The notes under the pieces: generated by a model
What the model was told of the DNA's origin: nothing
Database searches by the model: none
Seen by the model: the letters and a program-made list of their open reading frames with translations, nothing else
Made by a program: the position numbers and the translations under genes
NCBI GenBank assembly: GCA_902632125.1
Contig: CACPBQ010000001.1
Coordinates: 62,001-126,000 of the forward strand
From: Paracoccaceae bacterium
GTDB taxonomy: Bacteria; Pseudomonadota; Alphaproteobacteria; Rhodobacterales; Rhodobacteraceae
DNA: 64,000 nt
Direction: 5' to 3'
In this document: in pieces, positions 17,628 through 26,956 of the stretch
Numbering within the stretch: position 1 is the stretch's first letter
Layout of the letters: every line of letters starts with the position of its first letter

Positions 17628-18521
17628 ATGAACTGGATTAGTAATTATGTTCGTCCCAGAATAAATTCAATTTTTTCAAGGCGAGAAACCCCAGATAACC
17701 TATGGTCCAAATGCACCTCATGCGGCACAATGCTTTTCCACCGTGAATTGAGCGAAAATCTTAATGTTTGCACAGAGTGCGGACATCACATGCCAATAAC
17801 ACCTAGAGATAGATTTGCTAATTTATTTGACGGGGGAATTTTTATAGAAATAAAGGTTCCAAAACCAATAATTGATCCATTGCAATTTAAAGATCAAAAA
17901 AAATATCCTGACCGTATGAAATCTGCTCAAAAATCGACAGGCGAGGCGGAAGCTATGTTAATTGCCGAAGGTGAAATGGGTAGAACTCCAGTTGTGATTG
18001 CAGCGCAAGATTTTTCTTTTATGGGTGGCTCAATGGGTATGTATGTTGGCAATGCCATTGTTAAAGCTGCAGAACGTGCTGTTGAGCTCAAACGTCCTCT
18101 GATTTTATTTTCAGCAGCGGGTGGCGCGCGAATGCAAGAAGGTATTTTAAGTTTAATGCAAATGCCCAGAACGACTGTTGCAATTCAAATGCTTAAAGAA
18201 GCAAAACTGCCCTATATTGTTGTTTTGACCCATCCTACTACAGGAGGGGTTACCGCATCTTATGCTATGCTTGGTGATATTCATATTGCCGAACCAAACG
18301 CATTGATTTGTTTTGCCGGCCCGAGAGTAATAGAACAAACTATCCGAGAAAAATTACCTGAAGGATTTCAACGCGCCGAGTATCTTTTAGATCACGGCAT
18401 GTTAGATCGCGTAACTTCTAGATTAGAAATGCGCGAGGAATTAATCACAATTATCCGTCTACTCACTAAAAACTCACCACAAATTAAGGGTGATTTACCT
18501 TCACCGGCGCAGGAAGCTTAG
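17628..18521 (+). CDS. accD: Acetyl-CoA carboxylase carboxyltransferase subunit beta
   Basis: With AccA transfers the carboxyl group from biotin to acetyl-CoA, giving malonyl-CoA for fatty acid synthesis. The start used gives [20 protein letters not shown], the conserved alphaproteobacterial N terminus; a TTG 15 bases upstream is less likely. The zinc ribbon is WSKCTSCG with [10 protein letters not shown], and the carboxyltransferase core has [19 protein letters not shown] and [16 protein letters not shown]. Length 297 residues. folC follows after 13 bases, a conserved pairing. Confidence 0.97.
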   Translation: MNWISNYVRPRINSIFSRRETPDNLWSKCTSCGTMLFHRELSENLNVCTECGHHMPITPRDRFANLFDGGIFIEIKVPKPIIDPLQFKDQKKYPDRMKSAQKSTGEAEAMLIAEGEMGRTPVVIAAQDFSFMGGSMGMYVGNAIVKAAERAVELKRPLILFSAAGGARMQEGILSLMQMPRTTVAIQMLKEAKLPYIVVLTHPTTGGVTASYAMLGDIHIAEPNALICFAGPRVIEQTIREKLPEGFQRAEYLLDHGMLDRVTSRLEMREELITIIRLLTKNSPQIKGDLPSPAQEA

Positions 18522-18534
18522 AAGCGTCTAAAAG

Positions 18535-19809
18535 ATGAGAAATTTAGACTCTGATTTCATTTTAAATCGTATGATGTCTCTACATCCAAAGGTTATTGAT
18601 TTAACGCTGGATCGCGTGTGGTGTCTTCTAGATGCCTTGGGTAATCCCCAAAATAAACTCCCCAAGGTTATTCACATTGCTGGAACAAATGGTAAAGGCA
18701 GTACTCTATCAATGATACGGGCAGGACTTAATGAAATTGGTCTAAAAACCCATGCATATACTTCACCTCATTTGGTTCGTTTCCATGAACGTATTCAGCT
18801 AAACGATAATTTTATTGCTGAAAAAAAATTAGCTGAAATTTTAGGTGAGTGTTATTCAGCAAACAAAGAAGAACCAATAACATTTTTCGAAATCACCACT
18901 TGCGCTGCAATCTTGGCAATGTCTCGCACCCATGCAGACTATGTTTTATTGGAAGTTGGCTTAGGAGGAAGATTAGATGCTACAAACGTTGTGGCAAATC
19001 CCGAACTCACGATTATTACGCCAGTTTCATTAGACCATCAGCAATTCCTGGGAAACACTATTAAAAAAATCTCAAGTGAGAAAGCAGGAATAATAAAACC
19101 TTTCTGTCCAGTTGTTATTGGGAAGCAAGATAAAAATGCGTTCCGGGTGATAAGTGAAAAAGCATCCGAAAAAAAAGCCCCCATTTTCAGTTACGATCTG
19201 CAATGGCGGATCAGAGAAGTAACGGATGGTATTTTATATGAAGATGAAAATACAACGGTGAATCTACCCAAACCAAATCTTTTAGGAGGACATCAAATTC
19301 AAAATGCGGGTATGGCTATAGCAGCTTTAAATCAACTAACAGAGAAATATGAAGCCTTTAAAGGTGCGGTTTCCAAAGCCAAATGGCCAGCGCGCATGCA
19401 AAAGCTAAGTAATGGGCCAATAGTTGATGCTCTTGGTCATTCAAATGTTTGGCTTGATGGTGGACATAACCCTGCCGCTGGAGAAGCATTGGCAAATTAC
19501 TTATCTACTCAGAACAAAAAACCAACTGTTTTAATTTGTGGCATGTTAAAAACAAAAGATGTCGCGGGTTACCTTTCTCCATTTTCAAAAGTAGTGAATT
19601 TCCTAGCAGCGATCAGCATCCCAAATGAAATAAATACACTTCCCGCTGACGAAACAGCTAAGAAAGCAAAAGAAATAGGTATTAAATCTGAAAGCTTTAC
19701 TTCAATTTATGAGGGAGTTCAGTTTGTGGCTAATAAATACCCTCGTTGTCAGGTTTTGATCTGTGGGTCACTATATTTAGCAGGGCGAATACTCAGCGAA
19801 AACCAATAA
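18535..19809 (+). CDS. folC: Bifunctional folylpolyglutamate/dihydrofolate synthase
   Basis: Adds glutamate to dihydropteroate and folates in the cytoplasm. The 424-residue protein carries the P-loop HIAGTNGKGSTLSMI, TSPHLVRFHERIQ, LEVGLGGRLDATNV, TPVSLDHQQFLGNT and WLDGGHNPAAGEAL, all in order. It forms an operon with accD. Convergent with zapE; two hairpins lie in the gap. Confidence 0.97.
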   Translation: MRNLDSDFILNRMMSLHPKVIDLTLDRVWCLLDALGNPQNKLPKVIHIAGTNGKGSTLSMIRAGLNEIGLKTHAYTSPHLVRFHERIQLNDNFIAEKKLAEILGECYSANKEEPITFFEITTCAAILAMSRTHADYVLLEVGLGGRLDATNVVANPELTIITPVSLDHQQFLGNTIKKISSEKAGIIKPFCPVVIGKQDKNAFRVISEKASEKKAPIFSYDLQWRIREVTDGILYEDENTTVNLPKPNLLGGHQIQNAGMAIAALNQLTEKYEAFKGAVSKAKWPARMQKLSNGPIVDALGHSNVWLDGGHNPAAGEALANYLSTQNKKPTVLICGMLKTKDVAGYLSPFSKVVNFLAAISIPNEINTLPADETAKKAKEIGIKSESFTSIYEGVQFVANKYPRCQVLICGSLYLAGRILSENQ

Positions 19810-19822
19810 ATTTGAAAAAAAA

Positions 19823-19847
19823 CGAATCACTTATGTTGACTGATTCG
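19823..19847 (+). terminator. Weak hairpin after folC
   Basis: CGAATCA at 19823-19829 pairs with TGATTCG at 19841-19847 across an 11-base loop, 13 bases after the folC stop. There is no adjacent T-run, so if it matters it more likely protects or trims the 3' end than terminates. Confidence 0.3.
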
Positions 19848-19927
19848 AATCAATTTGTCATTAATAGTACAACGCTGCTTTAAACCTAAAGATAGATAAC
19901 TTGGGATAATGCGGTTTTGTACAGGCA

Positions 19928-19954
19928 AAGGCTCAGTCTATAAGACTGAGCCTT
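19928..19954. terminator. Strong bidirectional hairpin between folC and zapE
   Basis: A perfect eleven-base stem AAGGCTCAGTC / GACTGAGCCTT encloses the loop TATAA, five bases beyond the zapE stop. The convergent genes folC and zapE both point at it. T-rich sequence follows in the plus direction (ACTCTTTAAT) but is imperfect. Confidence 0.7.
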
Positions 19955-19959
19955 ACTCT

Positions 19960-21051
19960 TTAATCGGTAAAGATAAGCTTCTTACCCCAACTTTCAGATT
20001 GCATTTCATTTAGTCGACTTACTGTCCGCTCAAACTCAAAAGCACCTTCTCCTTCCAAGTATAAATACTCTGGTTGAGCAGCAGCCGAGCATATAAAAAC
20101 GATACCAGCCTCATAGACGGTATCGATCAAGGTTACAAAACGCTTTGCCTCGTTAAAATTGGATCTTCCTAATTTGGGAATGTTTGCAACGATTAAAACT
20201 CTCACGCTATCAACAATTGCTAAGAAATCCGCAGGACCACGGTTTTCTCCACAAAGTTCCGAGAAAGTGAACTTAGCAACTCCGTTTGAATAAAAAGGAA
20301 ATTTAATTTCCCTTTTATTTACTGTGATATGAAAATCTTGATTTTCGTTGCCTGATAAATCCATCCAAAGATCATTCAACTTTTTTGTGGATGCTGAGTC
20401 TAGTGGACTGAAATAAACTGGAGCTCCACGTAATTTAATTTGCCTATAGTCAGTTTTACTCGCTAAATTTAAAATATTTAACTCTTTTTCAATTAGTTCT
20501 ATGAATGGAAGAAAAAGCTGCCGATTTAGGCCATTCTTATAAAGGTCCGAGGGTATTCTATTTGACGTCGTTACAATCTTTACTCCCCCATCTAACAGCA
20601 GAGTAAATAATCTTCCAACGATCATAGCATCTGTAATATCCTTTATCTGCATTTCATCTAAAGCTAAAACTTTAAAGTTTTTTATTACTCTATTAGCTAC
20701 TACAGCCAAAGGATCCTTTTTCCCCAAGCTTCGGGCTTCATGCAAGGATGTATGGATTTCTTGCATGAACGCATGGAAGTGTACTCTGCGTTTTGAAACC
20801 AAAAGATTTTCTACAAATAAATCCATAAGCATGGACTTGCCACGCCCTACACCGCCCCAAATATAAGCACCTTTCAAATTATCGGACTTTTTAAAAAAAA
20901 GAGATTTTGCTTTATTTTTTGAAACTGCATGAATAAATTTTTCCAGCTCTTCCAATATTTTTCTTTGCTCTGGATCATCATCAAGAGATCCCTCAGAAAC
21001 CATTCTTTCATATGCATCAATCAGATTTTTCATTTTATCAATTTGGCTCAA
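19960..21051 (-). CDS. zapE: Cell division ATPase ZapE (AFG1-like)
   Basis: P-loop ATPase of the AFG1/LACE1 family; in E. coli ZapE associates with the division ring and destabilises FtsZ polymers. The 363-residue protein has Walker A GGVGRGKSMLMDLF, then RVHFHAFMQEIH, Walker B VLALDEMQIKDI with DAMIVGRLF, the TSNRIP sensor region and FICSAAAQPEYLY near the C terminus. Singly transcribed by appearance. Confidence 0.95.
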   Translation of the reverse strand: MSQIDKMKNLIDAYERMVSEGSLDDDPEQRKILEELEKFIHAVSKNKAKSLFFKKSDNLKGAYIWGGVGRGKSMLMDLFVENLLVSKRRVHFHAFMQEIHTSLHEARSLGKKDPLAVVANRVIKNFKVLALDEMQIKDITDAMIVGRLFTLLLDGGVKIVTTSNRIPSDLYKNGLNRQLFLPFIELIEKELNILNLASKTDYRQIKLRGAPVYFSPLDSASTKKLNDLWMDLSGNENQDFHITVNKREIKFPFYSNGVAKFTFSELCGENRGPADFLAIVDSVRVLIVANIPKLGRSNFNEAKRFVTLIDTVYEAGIVFICSAAAQPEYLYLEGEGAFEFERTVSRLNEMQSESWGKKLIFTD

Positions 21052-21129
21052 GCCTTTCGATTAATTTTAGACTAAGTTAATTAAAATATATAATCTCATC
21101 GGCCGAGTATTAATCAAAGAAATTCAATT

Positions 21130-22041
21130 TCAATTGCCTGGATAAATACCATCTATAATCTCTCGCGCATGAGTAAAAGGAAGCGAATGGGAGCCATTGC
21201 GAATAACCACATTATTAATACTAGAATTCCAACTGAAAAGAACCTCCTTACATTGAATCGGGATCACTGTGTCACAGTCACCCCAAAATGCCAGAATTTC
21301 AAAATCAGCGTTGCGCAAAGCTTTATGATCATCATAGCTATCTTTTGAAAGAATGCCTTTTATACTTGCCAAGACCGATGGCACAAATCCTTTATAAAGT
21401 AACTCGGTTAATTGCCGCTCAACGATATTGGGAACAGAACTTTTAATATCTTTATCCTTTTTAATTGATCGAGCATGTTGCAGTCCAAAAAATGTTAAAA
21501 ATAAACCCCATCCGAACAACGGGATTTTTGCTACCCTAGCAGAAATTCCAAGATTATGCCCGGTTCCTGCAGGTGCTATTAGAATCAATCTTTTTAATCT
21601 TTCTGGATTACGGGCGGAATAAGAAGCTGCGATCACTCCTCCCATAGAATAACCTACCATTTCAAACTTTTGCTTCTTTATTTCAAGTTTATTTAAAAGC
21701 TCTTCTAACTGATTAACAAAAAATGCCTTATCTTGTTTTGCTATGGGTCGGTCAGAATATCCCCTCCCATAATGGTCATAAACTAGAACACGCTTTCCAA
21801 TATTAGCATAGTGACTTGCTAAACCCTCGAATACAAAACTTGGTGTAGTTAATCCGTGTACGCAAACTACTAGGTCGCCGGTGTCAGCTCCTAGCCAACG
21901 ATAATGAACAAGACCTTTGGATAAAGTAACAAAATTGCCGGGTGCCTGGGCTCTTTCCTTGTCGCCTAGTTTTTTTTTGGTTACTTCTTTCAATATCGGT
22001 AACAAGAAGAATACTGAAAAAAGTAAGAAAGAAATAATCAA
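21130..22041 (-). CDS. Alpha/beta hydrolase with N-terminal membrane anchor
   Basis: A 303-residue alpha/beta-fold hydrolase. An N-terminal hydrophobic stretch (residues 1-17) should anchor it. The oxyanion region is VVCVHGLTTPSFVFEGL, the nucleophile elbow GYSMGGVIAASYS, the acid is probably in FWGDCDTVIPI and the histidine in NGSHSLPF. Substrate unknown. Its ATG overlaps the stop of the upstream ornithine-cyclodeaminase-like gene by four bases, so the two are translationally coupled and probably act in one pathway. Confidence 0.87.
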   Translation of the reverse strand: MIISFLLFSVFFLLPILKEVTKKKLGDKERAQAPGNFVTLSKGLVHYRWLGADTGDLVVCVHGLTTPSFVFEGLASHYANIGKRVLVYDHYGRGYSDRPIAKQDKAFFVNQLEELLNKLEIKKQKFEMVGYSMGGVIAASYSARNPERLKRLILIAPAGTGHNLGISARVAKIPLFGWGLFLTFFGLQHARSIKKDKDIKSSVPNIVERQLTELLYKGFVPSVLASIKGILSKDSYDDHKALRNADFEILAFWGDCDTVIPIQCKEVLFSWNSSINNVVIRNGSHSLPFTHAREIIDGIYPGN

Positions 22042-22943
22042 TTATTTTCCAACCATGTCTGTAGAATAAAGTTCGCCGTCATCAAATCTAAATGCGCTCC
22101 TCCCCCATTTTTAAAAAGAGTAATCTCATCATCGGAAGAACGACGAAATGCCTGAATATTGTAAAAGTCAGATATCACATTTTCTTTCCTGATTACTCCG
22201 CGAGAAATTGGTATTTTTAATTCACCTATATGGTCAATAGTTGTGTCAAAACTATCAACAAAGATATTTGATCTTTGTAGTGTCCTATCATCAGCTTCAC
22301 GCATATCGGGACGGTAAGCTCCAATTAAATCGATATGTTGCCCAGCTTTTAACCATTTTCCATTTATCAAGGGCTCATTTGACATGGTTGCCGCTGAAAT
22401 AATATCAGCCGCTGAAATAGCCGTCTTCAGGTCATTTACAGCTTTTGTGTTTGAGAATTTATCTGCAAATTGTTGTGCATGTTCTGAGGTCCTGTTCCAA
22501 ACAGAAAACTGAGCATTTGGGAAAACATCTCCATAGGCTTGCCTAAGGCTATGTGCAACAGTACCAGCACCCAAAATTAAAATATTTTGACTGTTACGTC
22601 TTGCCAGTAATTTAGCCGCAAGGATGCTGTCACCAGCCGTCTTCCATTTTGTCACTAAATGAAAATCAATAACAGCGTTTAGTTCCCCAGTTTTGTCATC
22701 AAATAAATTTACTGCACCATTTATTGCTGGTTTTTTTAAATCTTTATTACCTGGAAATATTGTTGCAGATTTTATAGCAATTCCTATCCCATCAATCCAA
22801 GCCGCTCTCGAAAGTAATGTATCATTATTTCGGTATAAAAACGTATCAGATATTTCTGCCTTTTTGAGCTGATGACCTACCTCAATAGCTTCAGTTAATC
22901 CTTTCCAACTCAGAATAGGATCACAATCCTGGTAAGATATCAT
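22038..22943 (-). CDS. Ornithine cyclodeaminase/mu-crystallin family protein
   Basis: NAD(P)-dependent enzyme family that includes ornithine cyclodeaminase, alanine dehydrogenase and ketimine reductases. In 301 residues, the lysine of KSATIFPGN, the DFHLVTKWKTAGDSILAAKLLA segment, the nucleotide-binding ILILGAGTVAHSL, and HIDLIGAYRPDMREAD are visible. I use the ATG at 22943: AAGG of the ribosome binding site overlaps the GTG two codons earlier. The exact substrate cannot be read from sequence; coupling to a hydrolase is unusual for simple ornithine degradation. Confidence 0.87.
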   Translation of the reverse strand: MISYQDCDPILSWKGLTEAIEVGHQLKKAEISDTFLYRNNDTLLSRAAWIDGIGIAIKSATIFPGNKDLKKPAINGAVNLFDDKTGELNAVIDFHLVTKWKTAGDSILAAKLLARRNSQNILILGAGTVAHSLRQAYGDVFPNAQFSVWNRTSEHAQQFADKFSNTKAVNDLKTAISAADIISAATMSNEPLINGKWLKAGQHIDLIGAYRPDMREADDRTLQRSNIFVDSFDTTIDHIGELKIPISRGVIRKENVISDFYNIQAFRRSSDDEITLFKNGGGAHLDLMTANFILQTWLENN

Positions 22944-23093
22944 GTGCACCTTGGAAACTCCATTTTGCGTTATTAAAATTACAAACTACAGGCAATCGTC
23001 TCATTTATAAATCTTTCACATGTCAATATGTCTAAAAATTCAGTCATAGATAGCATTAAAAGAGGTTGACAAAATAAATTTTTTCAAAGCTTC

Positions 23094-23537
23094 TTACTTA
23101 TTAACACGAACCATTTTCTCAAAATTATCCAAAAAGCGTATTCGATCTTGCTTTGAAAAAGTTTTTCCGCTTCCTTGAAAGAAAGGATTTGAAGCCCGCA
23201 AATCCGAACTTAAATCCCTTAAAGCCAATGAATTACCAATATTTGCCGGATTCAATTCTTCACCGTTGGGTTTAAGAACTTTCAAGCCTTTTTTAATGCA
23301 GTGATCTGCCAAAATTATATCAGAAGTTATAACCAAATCATTCATTTCACCATTATCAACAATCCATTTATCAGCAGCGTCTGCTGCAGCAGAAACAAAA
23401 ATACTTTGGATTAAAGGATTCAAACTTGGTCGTACTCCACCATTGGATACAAGAAAAACCTCAAGTCCATTTCTGGTAGCAACTCGTTCTATTTCTTTTT
23501 TGACGGGGCAGGCATCAGCGTCGACATATACTTTCAT
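23094..23537 (-). CDS. YaiI/YqxD family protein (UPF0178, DUF188)
   Basis: A 147-residue protein of the UPF0178 family with a PIN-like acidic signature. Conserved segments are VYVDADACPVKKEIERVA, the DLVITSDIILADHCIKKG block and ALRDLSSDLR. The three conserved Asp suggest a metal-dependent nuclease-like fold, but no function is established. Appears monocistronic. Confidence 0.92.
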   Translation of the reverse strand: MKVYVDADACPVKKEIERVATRNGLEVFLVSNGGVRPSLNPLIQSIFVSAAADAADKWIVDNGEMNDLVITSDIILADHCIKKGLKVLKPNGEELNPANIGNSLALRDLSSDLRASNPFFQGSGKTFSKQDRIRFLDNFEKMVRVNK

Positions 23538-23590
23538 ATTCCAATCAAAAAAAACTGTCTTTTATTTTTATATTATTTTTTAAAATTCAT

Positions 23591-24424
23591 CTATCCTTCG
23601 TTTAGTAAATTGGAGTGAAATGCAATATGATCGTCTATAAATGTTGATACAAAAAAATAACTATGGTCGTAACCAGATTGCATTCTAAATTCCCCTGGTT
23701 GTCTTCGCTCCATCATTGCATTAGCCAATTTTTCTGGCCTCAACAAATCAATAAATTGGTCCTTATTACCTACGTCAATTAAGACGTTTCCATTGAAGCC
23801 TTGATTTAACATTACAATGCTGGAGTCATGCTTTAGCCACGCTCGCTCATTATTACCAAGATACGCTGACAATTGTTTTCTACCCCAATCAGCTCCAGTT
23901 GGATTACAAATAGGCGCTAAGGCAGAAATTGATTTAAAACGATCTGGCGTACCCATACCAATTGTCAACGCACCGTGCCCCCCCATGGAATGGCCCATTA
24001 TAGATTGACGGGCCATATCAACATTAAAGTTATTAAGTAAAACCTCTGTTAAATCGATCGTAATATAATCCCACATTTTAAAATTATCATTCCAAGGTTT
24101 CTCCGTTGCATTTAAATAAAATCCTGCACCCTGCCCGAGGTCATAGTCCTCGTCGTCAGGCACATTATTACCTCTTGGTGATGTATCAGGAAAAACTATC
24201 CCGACGCCAAACTCTTCAGCAGCGGACTGAGCACCAGCTTTTGTCATAGCGTTTTCGTGCGTACAAGTTAAACCAGATAGATACCAAACCAGTGGCACCG
24301 GCTCACTAGTGGCAAGTGAAGGCAAAAATAAACCAAAAACCATGTCACATTTACAAGAATCTGACCAATGCTGATAAACGCCCTGCATTCCCTCAAAACA
24401 CTTATTTTCTGACTGTATTTTCAT
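23591..24424 (-). CDS. fghA: S-formylglutathione hydrolase
   Basis: Hydrolyses S-formylglutathione to formate and glutathione, the second step of glutathione-dependent formaldehyde removal. The 277-residue esterase has the nucleophile motif GHSMGGHGALT, YLSGLTCTHEN with the conserved Cys, the acid in IDVGNKDQF and the catalytic His in YDHSYFF. The partner AdhC is encoded about 1 kb upstream on the same strand, with a transporter gene between. Confidence 0.96.
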   Translation of the reverse strand: MKIQSENKCFEGMQGVYQHWSDSCKCDMVFGLFLPSLATSEPVPLVWYLSGLTCTHENAMTKAGAQSAAEEFGVGIVFPDTSPRGNNVPDDEDYDLGQGAGFYLNATEKPWNDNFKMWDYITIDLTEVLLNNFNVDMARQSIMGHSMGGHGALTIGMGTPDRFKSISALAPICNPTGADWGRKQLSAYLGNNERAWLKHDSSIVMLNQGFNGNVLIDVGNKDQFIDLLRPEKLANAMMERRQPGEFRMQSGYDHSYFFVSTFIDDHIAFHSNLLNEG

Positions 24425-24488
24425 AAAAGATCCTCAGAATGGTTCCACAAAATTTAATATCTAAAAGACACTGGTATTCAATATAAAG

Positions 24489-25424
24489 CTAATTGATACT
24501 GCTTACCCAAGCTATGGTAAAAGAAACAGTAAAGATTGAAAATACTGTAGATAAGAAAATGGCAGCAGATGCACGTTTGGGAGCTACATTATAATGCTCA
24601 GCCACCATAAATATATTTCCCGCCACAGGAAGAGATGCTGCAGCAATCATCACAGTTGCTGCATATAATTCAACTTCAAAGACGTAAAACACAGCAACAC
24701 AAACAGCTAAAGGATGTAAAATTAATTTACAAAAGCTTAGCCATGCAGCAGTTTCAAATTTCTCTGCTGATTTTTGCGCTAAAGAGGCTCCAATTGCAAA
24801 CAAAGCGCCAGGTGTGGCTGCCGATCCCAACATTATAATAAAATCACTCACAGGCCCGGGAAGCGACCAACCGCTCGCAGACCATAATAAACCGCAAATA
24901 ATTGAAACAATCATTGGGTTCTTCAATAAACCAATTAGCAATCGGTAAAAAAGAAAGATGTCTAATTTTTTATCTTTGCTAACCACAATTATCAAAATTA
25001 TCAGTGACCCAAAAACAATCAAATCCACAGCTAGTATAATCATAATAAAACCAACTGCTTTTGCACCCATTAAAATAGCGAGCATAGGTATACCCAAAAA
25101 ACCTACGTTCCCAATCACAGAACATTGCGCTTCAACCGCAGCCTCAGAAGAGGGCTTATTTTTGAACATCGCAACAGCAGTTGCTAAAAGATAAACTACT
25201 ATCGAAGCGGATAGGTAAGCTAATATGAACTCAGGGTCATAGAGTTCACCCAAAGAAAGGTCAGAAGAAAACCTAAAAAGCATGGCCGAAAGGGCAAAAT
25301 AAAAGACAAACCTTGTCAGATATGTTGTAGCCTCAGCTGAAAAAAACTTAACGATAGCCGCTGAATAGCCAAGACCGATAAGAGCAAAAAACGGTATTGT
25401 CTTATAAAAAATTTCAATCATCAA
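24489..25424 (-). CDS. AEC-family transporter (auxin-efflux-carrier-like permease)
   Basis: Integral membrane protein of 311 residues with about ten spans in a five-plus-five arrangement. Family markers are FFALIGLGYSAA at the start, the GNVGFLGIPMLAI segment after the first half and ATPGALFAIGASLAQ in the second. AEC proteins export or import small organic acids and related solutes; substrate unknown. Placement between fghA and adhC is suggestive but may be chance. Confidence 0.87.
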   Translation of the reverse strand: MMIEIFYKTIPFFALIGLGYSAAIVKFFSAEATTYLTRFVFYFALSAMLFRFSSDLSLGELYDPEFILAYLSASIVVYLLATAVAMFKNKPSSEAAVEAQCSVIGNVGFLGIPMLAILMGAKAVGFIMIILAVDLIVFGSLIILIIVVSKDKKLDIFLFYRLLIGLLKNPMIVSIICGLLWSASGWSLPGPVSDFIIMLGSAATPGALFAIGASLAQKSAEKFETAAWLSFCKLILHPLAVCVAVFYVFEVELYAATVMIAAASLPVAGNIFMVAEHYNVAPKRASAAIFLSTVFSIFTVSFTIAWVSSIN

Positions 25425-25470
25425 TTTGCGTTTTCAAATTAGATATAAGATTTGAACTAAGCAAAGAATT

Positions 25471-26583
25471 CTAAAAAACAACAACACTTCTTATGCTCTT
25501 TCCCTCATGCATCAGGTCAAAACCTTCATTTATATTATCAAGAGAAAAACTGTGAGTAATCATGGGGTCTATTTGAATTTTCCCTTCCATGTACCAATCT
25601 ACTATCTTAGGAACATCTGTCCGACCTCGTGCTCCCCCGAATGCCGTACCTTTCCAAACTCGTCCCGTAACTAATTGAAAAGGCCTGGTCGAGATTTCTG
25701 CACCTGCTGGAGCAACTCCAATTATTATACTTTCGCCCCAGCCTTTGTGAGCACTTTCGAGGGCGGTTCGCATTACGCTAACATTTCCTGTGGCATCAAA
25801 AGTATAATCTGCCCCCCCTCTCGTTAAATCAACTAAATGGGCAACTAAGTCATCCTTGATATCCGACGGATTAACAAAATCGGTCATTCCAAATTTTTCA
25901 GCCATTGCACGTTTGCTAGAATTTAAATCAACTCCAACTATTTGATCTGCTCCTGCGAGCCTCAAACCCTGAATTACATTTAAACCTATACCACCAAGGC
26001 CAAAAACTATAGTACGGCTTCCAATTTCAACTTTTGCCGTATTCATTACGGCACCAATTCCAGTAGTAACGCCACAGCCTATGTAGCAAACTTTTTCAAA
26101 TGGAGCTTTTGGATTTATTTTAGCTAAGGCTATTTCTGGTAAAACTGTGTGGTTAGAAAAAGTTGAGCATCCCATATAGTGCAAAATAGGATTTCCGTTT
26201 GACATACTAAAGCGACTAGTTCCGTCAGGCATAAGTCCTTTGCCCTGAGTTTCACGTATTGCTTGGCAAAGATTTGTTTTGGGATTTAAGCAATACTCGC
26301 ATTCCCTACACTCAGGCGTGTAAAGCGGTATAACATGATCGCCAACTTTTAGGTCTTTAACACCAGGGCCTAGTTCCACTACCACCCCAGCGCCTTCATG
26401 ACCAAGTATTGCCGGAAACAAACCTTCTGGATCAGCTCCTGAGAGGGTAAATTCATCAGTATGACAAATACCAGTAGCTTTGATTTCAATTAGGACTTCT
26501 CCATCTTTGGGGCCTTCCAAATTTACTTCCATAACCTCGAGAGGTTTTCCTGCTTCTAAAGCAACGGCCGCCTTTGTTTTCAT
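25471..26583 (-). CDS. adhC: S-(hydroxymethyl)glutathione dehydrogenase / class III alcohol dehydrogenase
   Basis: Oxidises S-hydroxymethylglutathione, formed from formaldehyde, to S-formylglutathione with NAD. The 370-residue zinc enzyme has the catalytic-site [17 protein letters not shown] and [12 protein letters not shown], the structural zinc cysteines [17 protein letters not shown], and the NAD fold [15 protein letters not shown] start at [12 protein letters not shown], preceded directly by a GGGGGGAG ribosome binding site; an in-frame ATG at 26634 adds 17 unlikely residues. Acts before FghA. Confidence 0.96.
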   Translation of the reverse strand: MKTKAAVALEAGKPLEVMEVNLEGPKDGEVLIEIKATGICHTDEFTLSGADPEGLFPAILGHEGAGVVVELGPGVKDLKVGDHVIPLYTPECRECEYCLNPKTNLCQAIRETQGKGLMPDGTSRFSMSNGNPILHYMGCSTFSNHTVLPEIALAKINPKAPFEKVCYIGCGVTTGIGAVMNTAKVEIGSRTIVFGLGGIGLNVIQGLRLAGADQIVGVDLNSSKRAMAEKFGMTDFVNPSDIKDDLVAHLVDLTRGGADYTFDATGNVSVMRTALESAHKGWGESIIIGVAPAGAEISTRPFQLVTGRVWKGTAFGGARGRTDVPKIVDWYMEGKIQIDPMITHSFSLDNINEGFDLMHEGKSIRSVVVF

Positions 26584-26956
26584 CTCTCCCCCCATTAACA
26601 ATTCACCAAGTTTAGAATGAACGGTTGAAACCAACTTGCCAAGAGGAATCTTTTTGATGTGATGTAATGAATAAAAACTAATTCACCTAAATTCTATATA
26701 AAGGAAGCTTTATATCACTCAAATAATCCAAGATCGTAGGTAAAAGCTCGGAGTTTTTTGAGCAGATCTTAATCTATAGAAATATTGGACGGAGAAGAAA
26801 TAAACTTCAATAAAGTAAAACGTTTTAAAGTTATTGAATCTTTAAACAAATTAAATCTTTTCTTATTGCATACGAATAAGAATGGAAAATTTTAATTGTT
26901 TATTGGTATTAAATTCAAGTATAGAACAAATAGTGAACAAAAGTTAAAGTTTTAAA
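26584..26956. other. 373-base intergenic region between adhC and imuB
   Basis: No supported protein gene. It holds the divergent promoters of adhC and imuB. AAGATC (26730-26735) and GATCTT (26765-26770) flank a GCTC/GAGC pair, a weak nested inverted repeat of uncertain meaning. The right-hand end carries the LexA box. A 21-codon frame at 26882-26947 has no ribosome binding site. No imuA-like sequence is present. Confidence 0.7.
26924..26938 (+). promoter_or_regulatory. LexA (SOS) box upstream of imuB
   Basis: Reads GAAC-N7-GAAC on the plus strand, that is GTTC-N7-GTTC on the minus strand, the direct-repeat LexA operator established for Rhodobacter and other alphaproteobacteria. Both half sites are exact and the spacer is exactly seven bases. 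It overlaps a plausible -10 (TATAGA from 26920, with TTGTTT 18 bases upstream) and ends 18 bases before the imuB ATG, an ideal place to block transcription. Confidence 0.8.

Noticed and set aside
26882-26947. 21-codon plus-strand frame before imuB, considered as an imuA remnant
   Set aside because: No ribosome binding site, no resemblance to ImuA or RecA-like sequence, and it overlaps the LexA box.
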